Notes under the pieces: model-generated
Told to the model about the DNA's origin: nothing
Database searches by the model: none
Seen by the model: only the letters and a program-made list of their open reading frames with translations
Assembly (NCBI RefSeq): GCF_003999975.1
Contig: NZ_RJAC01000006.1
Location: 248,001 to 312,000 of the forward strand
DNA from: Actinoplanes solisilvae
GTDB lineage: Bacteria > Actinomycetota > Actinomycetes > Mycobacteriales > Micromonosporaceae
DNA: 64,000 bases
Direction of reading: 5' to 3'
Translations under genes and position numbers: made by a program
Part shown: positions 58,939 through 64,000 of the stretch, piece after piece
Numbering within the stretch: the first letter of the stretch is position 1
How the letters are laid out: each line of letters opens with the position of its first letter

Positions 58939-61125
58939 ATGTCCGTCGGAGAGTCGTCCAGCAGCTCGCACTGGGGCGCGTTTCGCGTATCGCGGGACGG
59001 TCTGGTCAGCCCGCGACCGGGTGATCCCGACCCCTCGCCGCTGCTGGGCAACATCCTCGCCCAGCGGCACCGGGCCCGCGTCGCCCGGCCCTCGATCCGC
59101 CGTCGCTCGGCCGGGCGCGGCTACGACTCGTACGAGGAAATCGCCTGGGACGACGCGCTCGACCTGGTCGCCGAAGCGTTGCGCGAAACCCGCGAGCAGC
59201 ACGGCGACAACGCGATCTTCGGCGGCTCGTACGGGTGGGCCAGCGCCGGACGGTTCCACCACGCCCAGTCGCAGCTGCATCGGTTCCTCGCGCTCGGCGG
59301 GGGCTACACCCGGTCGCGCAACACCTACAGCCTCGGCGCCTCCGAAGTGGTGCTGCCGCACATCGTCGGCAAGCGGGGGACGTACGGCGTGCTCTGGCAG
59401 AGCACCGACTGGCCGGTGATCGCCGAGCAGACCGACCTGATCGTCGCCTTCGGCGGGCTGCGGCTGAGCACCACCGACGTCACCCCGGGCGGACGCGCCA
59501 CCCACACCGTGCGCTCGCAGCTGGCGGCGGCGAAGGCCCGGGTCGTGTCGGTCTCACCGCTGCGTGACGACCTGCCGGCCGGGCGCGGGGAGTGGCTGCC
59601 GATCCGGCCGGGCACCGACGTGGCGCTGATGTTCGCGCTGGCCCACCAGTTGATCGCCGACGGCCGGGCCGACCTGGACTTTCTCGACCGCTACACGGTG
59701 GGCGGCGACCGCTTCGTCGACTCGGTGCGTTCGCGGACCCCGGCTTGGGCGGCGGAGATCTGCGGCATCCCGGCCGAGCGGATCGTCGCGCTGGCGCGGG
59801 AGATGGCGGCCGGGCGCACGTTCGTGGCGGTGAGCTGGTCGCTGCAGCGGGCGCCGCACGGCGAGCAGCCGCTGTGGGCGGGCATCGCGCTGGCCGCCGT
59901 GCTCGGGCAGATCGGGTTGCCGGGTGGCGGGTTCGGGCACGGGTACGGGTCGACCGGCAACACCGGAGGCGGGCGGCTGCCGTACGGGCTGCCGACGTTC
60001 CCTCAGGTCCTGAACCCGGTGAACGACTTCATCCCGGTCGCCAAGATCGCTGACCTGCTGCTTTCGCCGGGGGAGGAGTTCGACTACGACGGCGGCCGGC
60101 ACACCTATCCCGACGTCAAGCTCGTCTACTGGGCCGGCGGCAACCCGTTCCACCACCACCAGGACCTGAACCGGCTGCGGCGGGCATTCCAGCGGCCGTC
60201 GACGGTGATCGTGCACGAGCCGTTCTGGACGGCCACGGCGCGCCACGCCGACATCGTGCTGCCGGTGACCACCACCCTCGAACGCGACGACCTGGGCATC
60301 AGCCACGGCGACACGCACCTCGTGGCAATGCAGAAGGCGTTCGAGCCGTACGGGGAAGCACGCGACGAATACGACATCTTCGGCGCGCTCGCTCAGCGGC
60401 TCGGCTACGAGCGGGCGTTCACGCAGGGGCGGACGAGCGACGAGTGGCTGCGGCACCTCTACGACCGGTGGCGAGCCGCGCCCAAGAAGCCGTTCGACGA
60501 GTTCTGGGCCGACGGCGAGATGGAGGCGCCGGGGCGGCGCGACGACGCGGTGCTGTTCGCGGACTTCCGGGACGGCCAAGCGCTCGACACCCCGAGTGGG
60601 CGGATCGAGCTCTATTCGTCGACCGTGGCCGGCTTCGGTTACGCCGACTGTCCGGGTTATCCCGACTTTTTTGCTCCAGGCGAGAAGGCGTACCCCCTGG
60701 TGTTGATCTGTAATCAGCCTCGCTCGCGCCTGCACTCCCAGCTCGACATGGGCGCGTTCTCGCAGGCCGGGAAGCGGTCGGGGCGCGAGCCGGTGCGGCT
60801 GAACCCGGGCGACGCGGCGGCGCGGGGGATCGCGGACGGTGACGTCGTGCTGGTTCGCAACGACGTGGGGAGTGTGCTGGCGGGGGCGGTGCTCAGCGAG
60901 GACTGCGCGCCCGGGGTGGCGCAGCTCTCGACCGGCGCTTGGTGGGATTCGTCGGCGCCCGAGGTGGCCACCTGCGTGCACGGCAACCCGAACGCGGTGA
61001 CCGCCGATGTCGGCACGTCGCGGCTCGCACAGGGGTGCACAGGGCAGGTGACCTGGGTGGAGATCTCACGTTTCGAGGGGGCGCCGCCACCGGTTGTGGC
61101 ATACGACCCGCCGGTCGGGTCTTAA
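58939..61125 (+). CDS. Molybdopterin oxidoreductase, BisC/TorA (DMSO reductase) type
   Basis: 728 aa. Begins at HWGAF, as in biotin sulfoxide and TMAO reductases, with no iron-sulfur N-terminal domain and no Tat signal, so cytoplasmic BisC-like. GGSYGWASAGRFHHAQSQ and NTYSLGAS, whose Ser should bind molybdenum, are diagnostic; the C-terminal bis-MGD domain has NQPRSRLHSQLD and LNPGDAAARGI. It reduces an S- or N-oxide such as biotin or methionine sulfoxide. TATCCT lies 6 nt before the ATG, a leaderless start. Confidence 0.92.
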   Translation: MSVGESSSSSHWGAFRVSRDGLVSPRPGDPDPSPLLGNILAQRHRARVARPSIRRRSAGRGYDSYEEIAWDDALDLVAEALRETREQHGDNAIFGGSYGWASAGRFHHAQSQLHRFLALGGGYTRSRNTYSLGASEVVLPHIVGKRGTYGVLWQSTDWPVIAEQTDLIVAFGGLRLSTTDVTPGGRATHTVRSQLAAAKARVVSVSPLRDDLPAGRGEWLPIRPGTDVALMFALAHQLIADGRADLDFLDRYTVGGDRFVDSVRSRTPAWAAEICGIPAERIVALAREMAAGRTFVAVSWSLQRAPHGEQPLWAGIALAAVLGQIGLPGGGFGHGYGSTGNTGGGRLPYGLPTFPQVLNPVNDFIPVAKIADLLLSPGEEFDYDGGRHTYPDVKLVYWAGGNPFHHHQDLNRLRRAFQRPSTVIVHEPFWTATARHADIVLPVTTTLERDDLGISHGDTHLVAMQKAFEPYGEARDEYDIFGALAQRLGYERAFTQGRTSDEWLRHLYDRWRAAPKKPFDEFWADGEMEAPGRRDDAVLFADFRDGQALDTPSGRIELYSSTVAGFGYADCPGYPDFFAPGEKAYPLVLICNQPRSRLHSQLDMGAFSQAGKRSGREPVRLNPGDAAARGIADGDVVLVRNDVGSVLAGAVLSEDCAPGVAQLSTGAWWDSSAPEVATCVHGNPNAVTADVGTSRLAQGCTGQVTWVEISRFEGAPPPVVAYDPPVGS

Positions 61126-61142
61126 CCTATCTAGCAGATAGG
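61126..61142. promoter_or_regulatory. Perfect dyad CCTATCT-AGC-AGATAGG
   Basis: A 7-bp perfect inverted repeat with a 3-nt spacer begins right after the BisC stop and 39 bp before the winged-helix gene, in AT-richer DNA. A good operator candidate, perhaps autoregulatory. Confidence 0.6.
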
Positions 61143-61180
61143 AGATATGGTGTTCTGGCCGCCACCGGAGGGAGAACCCC

Positions 61181-61678
61181 ATGTCCGCGCTCGCCGTCAT
61201 CCACCAGCCTCTTCGCCGCGCTCGTCTCCGCCCCGTTCCCGATCTTGAGGTTGAGCCCCCGGTCACCGTGACGATCGGCATCGCGGGCGGTGCCGCCGGT
61301 CGCGAACGTGTGTACGCGGCACTGCGCGACCTGGTCGACGCGGCCGGCCAGTCGGTCTCGATCGAGGAGCCCGACGACGGCAGCGGCCTGAGGCTCGATC
61401 CCGGCGCGCGCACCGCGGTCCGCGAGGGAGAGGTGCTCGACCTGAGCCGTCTCGAGTACGACCTGCTGCTCTTCCTGGCCCGGCACCCGCGTCAGGTCTT
61501 CAGCCGCAGCCAGCTCCTGGCCCAGGTGTGGGGACACACACATGCGACCAACCGCACCGTGGACGTGCACGTCAGCCGCCTGCGGACCAAGCTGGCCGAC
61601 CCCGAGGTCGTCACCACGGTCTACGGGCTGGGTTATCGTCTCGCTGATGAAGCATGCGTCACCGTGGTCGAGCGGTAA
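61181..61678 (+). CDS. Winged-helix (OmpR/PhoB C-terminal type) regulator without receiver domain
   Basis: 165 aa; GGAGGGAG precedes the ATG. The first 60 residues do not form a receiver: there is no phospho-Asp. The C-terminal half is a complete Trans_reg_C winged helix (LSRLEYDLLLFLARHPRQVF, RTVDVHVSRLRTKL, TVYGLGYRL). Control is therefore likely by expression level or a ligand. Its TAA overlaps the ATG of the FAD protein gene (TAATG), and a perfect dyad lies upstream. Confidence 0.88.
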   Translation: MSALAVIHQPLRRARLRPVPDLEVEPPVTVTIGIAGGAAGRERVYAALRDLVDAAGQSVSIEEPDDGSGLRLDPGARTAVREGEVLDLSRLEYDLLLFLARHPRQVFSRSQLLAQVWGHTHATNRTVDVHVSRLRTKLADPEVVTTVYGLGYRLADEACVTVVER

Positions 61679-62961
61679 TGGCTGACCGGACGGTCGCGGT
61701 CGTCGGTGGGGGCTGTGCCGGCGTGCTCGCCACGCGCGAGCTTTTGCGCGGCACCGGCGACCGGGTGGTGCTGATCGAGCCCGACGAGCCCGGCGGCGGC
61801 CTGGCCTACGGCTCGGCCCGGCCGTGGCACCTGCTCAACAGCCGAGCCGGCGCGATGAGCGCCGACCCCGACGACCCCGGTCACTTCGCCCGCTGGGCCG
61901 GCTGCTCCTCCGACGACTTCCGGCCCCGCGCGGAGTACGGGCAATATCTGCGCTCGGTCTTCGCCTCGGTCGCCGACGAGCACGGCGACCGGCTGACCGT
62001 GCGGCGCTCGCAGGCGGCCGGGCTCTCGCCCGACGGGGTGCTGCTGGCCGACGGGCGCTCGGTGCGCGCCGACGACGTCGTGGTCGCGACCGGCAACCCG
62101 GCTCCGGCCCAGCCCGCGGCCGTGCCCGACCACCCCGACTACGTTCCCGACCCGTGGGCCAAGGGGGCGCTCGAGGCGATCCCGTCCGACGTGCCGGTGC
62201 TGCTGATCGGGGCCGGGCTCACCGCGATCGACGTGGCGATGACGCTCACCGCCGAACGCGAACGGGACGCGCCGATCACCGCGGTCAGCCGGCGCGGGCA
62301 GTTGCCGCTGACGCACACGCCGGTCGCCGCGCCGCCGATCGGGCTGGCACTCGACGACTGCACGACCCTGCGCGACATCGTGCGGGCGGTGCGCGCCGAG
62401 GCGGCCCGGGCCGGGGACTGGCGGGCCGTGGTCGACGGGCTGCGGCCCTACCTCGACCAGATGTGGACCGCCTTCACGCCCGACGAGCAGGAGTCGTTCC
62501 TGCGGCACCTGGCCCGGCCGTGGGAATGTCACCGGCACCGCATGGCGCCCGCCGTCGGGGCCCGGGTGTCCTCGATGCGCGAGGAGGGCCGGTTCGAGGT
62601 GCGAGCGGGCGGGGTGCACTCGATGACCGCGCCCGCCGCCGGTGGGCTGCTGGTCGAGCTGGAAGCGGGCGTGCAGTGGTTCGGTGCGGTCGTCAACTGC
62701 GCCGGGCCGGGGCGGCTGCCGGGGGCGGCGGGGTCGTTCGTCGGCAGCCTGTTGTCGTCGGGCGAGGCTCGGGTCGGGCCGCACGGGCTCGGGCTCGACA
62801 TCGACGCGTCCGGGCGTTTGGTCGGGGCCGATGGGCGGGTGCGTCCCGACCGCTGGCTGATCGGGCCGTTGCGCCGCGGGGCCAAGTGGGAGACGACGGC
62901 CGTGCCGGAGATCCGTGCCCAGGCGCGCACGCTGGCCCGGTCCGTCATCCCGGTTGAGTAA
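61678..62961 (+). CDS. FAD/NAD(P)-binding oxidoreductase-like protein
   Basis: 427 aa. N-terminal dinucleotide motif VAVVGGGCAGVLATRELL, then GGGLAYG and HLLNSRAGAMSAD, and a second Rossmann motif LLIGAGLTAIDVAMTL: the FAD/NAD(P)-binding group of the NAD_binding_9 type. C-terminal GLGLDIDASGRLVG and WLIGPLRRGAKWETTAVPEIR complete the family pattern. Reaction unknown. Translationally coupled to the winged-helix regulator upstream. Confidence 0.85.
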   Translation: MADRTVAVVGGGCAGVLATRELLRGTGDRVVLIEPDEPGGGLAYGSARPWHLLNSRAGAMSADPDDPGHFARWAGCSSDDFRPRAEYGQYLRSVFASVADEHGDRLTVRRSQAAGLSPDGVLLADGRSVRADDVVVATGNPAPAQPAAVPDHPDYVPDPWAKGALEAIPSDVPVLLIGAGLTAIDVAMTLTAERERDAPITAVSRRGQLPLTHTPVAAPPIGLALDDCTTLRDIVRAVRAEAARAGDWRAVVDGLRPYLDQMWTAFTPDEQESFLRHLARPWECHRHRMAPAVGARVSSMREEGRFEVRAGGVHSMTAPAAGGLLVELEAGVQWFGAVVNCAGPGRLPGAAGSFVGSLLSSGEARVGPHGLGLDIDASGRLVGADGRVRPDRWLIGPLRRGAKWETTAVPEIRAQARTLARSVIPVE

Positions 62962-63122
62962 TACGATTCGCGCTATGTGGGGGTGTTCGCCCAGCTCAGG
63001 CTGGTTGTGAACGGGGTTCGTCAAAAATGACCAGCTCTTGAACATGCATCGATATATCTCAATACTCCGAGGGCAAGTGGTACGTCGGATCCGGCGTACC
63101 CCCACCCCCTGGGAGGATCCCC

Positions 63123-64000
63123 GTGCTCAACCGGAAGCTGCGCCGGCCGATCGTCGGCCTCACCGTTTGCATGCTCGTCGGCACCGGACTCGCCGCCTCA
63201 CCCGCGTCGGCCGCCCCCTCCGCCGGTGACCCCTCGTTCGCCCCGTCCGCCCTGGCCACGTCGCTCGACGCCAAGTTCGGCGTCAACACGGCCGGTTCCT
63301 ACGTCGACGCGGCCGGCAAGGTCGTCGTCAACGTCACCGACGCGGCCACGGCCCGTACGGTGAAGGCCTCGGGCGCCACCGCCCGGTTCGTCACCCGCAG
63401 CGGCGCCCAGCTCGCCGCGGCCGACAACGCCCTCAAGACGTCGCTCAAGACGCCCGGCACGACGTTCGGCATCGACCCGGTCAGCAACCAGGTGGTCGTC
63501 GAGGTCGACAGCACGATCACCGGCGCCACCCTCGCGTCCGTCGAGGCCACAGTGGCCAAGCTCGGCGACAGCGCCCGCATCGAACGCATTCCCGGCACAC
63601 TGAGCACGACGATCAGCGGCGGCGACGCCATCTACGCCGGTGGCAGCCGCTGCTCGCTCGGCTTCAACGTGCGTTCCGGCAGCACCAACTACTTCCTGAC
63701 CGCGGGCCACTGCACCAACATCGCCTCGACGTGGACGAACGGCTCGGTCACCCTCGGAACCCGCTCAGGCACCAGCTTCCCGGGCAACGACTACGGCATC
63801 GTCCGCTACACCAACACGACGATCACCAAGACCGGCGGCGTCGGCTCGGTCGACATCACCGGCGCCGGCACCCCCGCCGTCGGCACCACGGTCACCCGCC
63901 GCGGCTCGACCACCGGCATCCGCTCCGGCCGGGTCACCGCCCTCAACACGACCGTGAATTACGCCGAAGGCTCGGTCGGCGGCATGATCCGCACCACCGT
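63123..64000 (+). CDS. Streptogrisin-like S1 protease (3' end outside window)
   Basis: Open to the window end, 292 codons seen. GTG 63123 follows GGGAGG by about seven bases. Signal peptide to about ASAA, a propeptide (about 30-170) of the alpha-lytic protease type, then the mature domain with AIYAGGSRCSLGFNV, catalytic His in TAGHC and Asp in NDYGIVR. The catalytic Ser (GDSGG) would lie beyond base 64000. Exported chymotrypsin-like endopeptidase that should mature by self-cleavage. Confidence 0.9.
   Translation, partial: MLNRKLRRPIVGLTVCMLVGTGLAASPASAAPSAGDPSFAPSALATSLDAKFGVNTAGSYVDAAGKVVVNVTDAATARTVKASGATARFVTRSGAQLAAADNALKTSLKTPGTTFGIDPVSNQVVVEVDSTITGATLASVEATVAKLGDSARIERIPGTLSTTISGGDAIYAGGSRCSLGFNVRSGSTNYFLTAGHCTNIASTWTNGSVTLGTRSGTSFPGNDYGIVRYTNTTITKTGGVGSVDITGAGTPAVGTTVTRRGSTTGIRSGRVTALNTTVNYAEGSVGGMIRTT

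Overview
The window is high-GC (about 70% or more by eye), densely coding actinobacterial chromosome. G/C-rich third codon positions, GTG/TTG starts, many apparently leaderless promoters, AfsR/SARP-type regulation, NarL-type two-component pairs and many secreted hydrolases fit a filamentous actinomycete. I would guess Micromonosporaceae (Actinoplanes-like), but no marker here proves the genus. No rRNA, tRNA, insertion sequence, prophage or CRISPR array was seen.

Layout. 1-9650: a LacI regulator (5' end outside the window), a lipoprotein sugar binder, two permeases, a cytoplasmic GH13 alpha-glucosidase and a large secreted GH87-type alpha-1,3-glucanase. Together they look like a locus for digesting alpha-1,3-glucan and importing the oligosaccharides, with a hairpin at most gene junctions. 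9711-14050: a hydrolase, a divergent MFS/TetR pair and a Gfo/Idh/MocA dehydrogenase. 14051-15384: a small accessory island with an Abi-like HEPN gene between two copies of a 57-58 nt hairpin-forming repeat, the most system-like unexplained structure here. 15385-18833: a methyltransferase, a YqeB-like membrane protein and a two-component pair. 18837-25491: a GH130/GT4/GT4 glycan operon divergent from a second GH13 glucosidase. 25488-30253: a sigma-factor-like protein fused to a membrane anchor and exported domain, a CocE-type hydrolase with divergent TetR, and a VOC protein.

30294-36881: a secreted PGRP amidase, a scar where a flavin monooxygenase and a TetR gene have both lost their 5' halves, a quinone-type reductase, a methyltransferase, a TPR protein and a small basic protein. 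36895-42212: KDG kinase and KDPG aldolase (lower Entner-Doudoroff steps) after a membrane-anchored unknown, then an AfsR/SARP regulator with repeat expansions. 42783-48242: an XRE/SDR divergent pair, a secreted M14 carboxypeptidase, an S66 peptidase homologue lacking catalytic Ser and His, and a dienelactone hydrolase. 48187-49877: an rtcB-prfH RNA-repair/ribosome-rescue operon. 50402-54004: MocA-like and XdhC-like cofactor maturation genes, a RibD_C reductase and an unknown Rossmann-like protein. 54111-56759: a membrane protein and a second two-component pair. 56846-56968: a 40-codon zinc-free bL36 gene. 57107-64000: subtilase, BisC-like molybdoenzyme, a receiver-less winged-helix regulator coupled to an FAD protein, and a streptogrisin-like protease cut by the window end.

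Recurring themes are convergent genes whose stop codons share CTAG/CTAA, TANNNT boxes 6-8 nt before start codons, and in-frame tandem repeats inside surface or regulatory proteins. All functional calls come from reading motifs; no searches were run.
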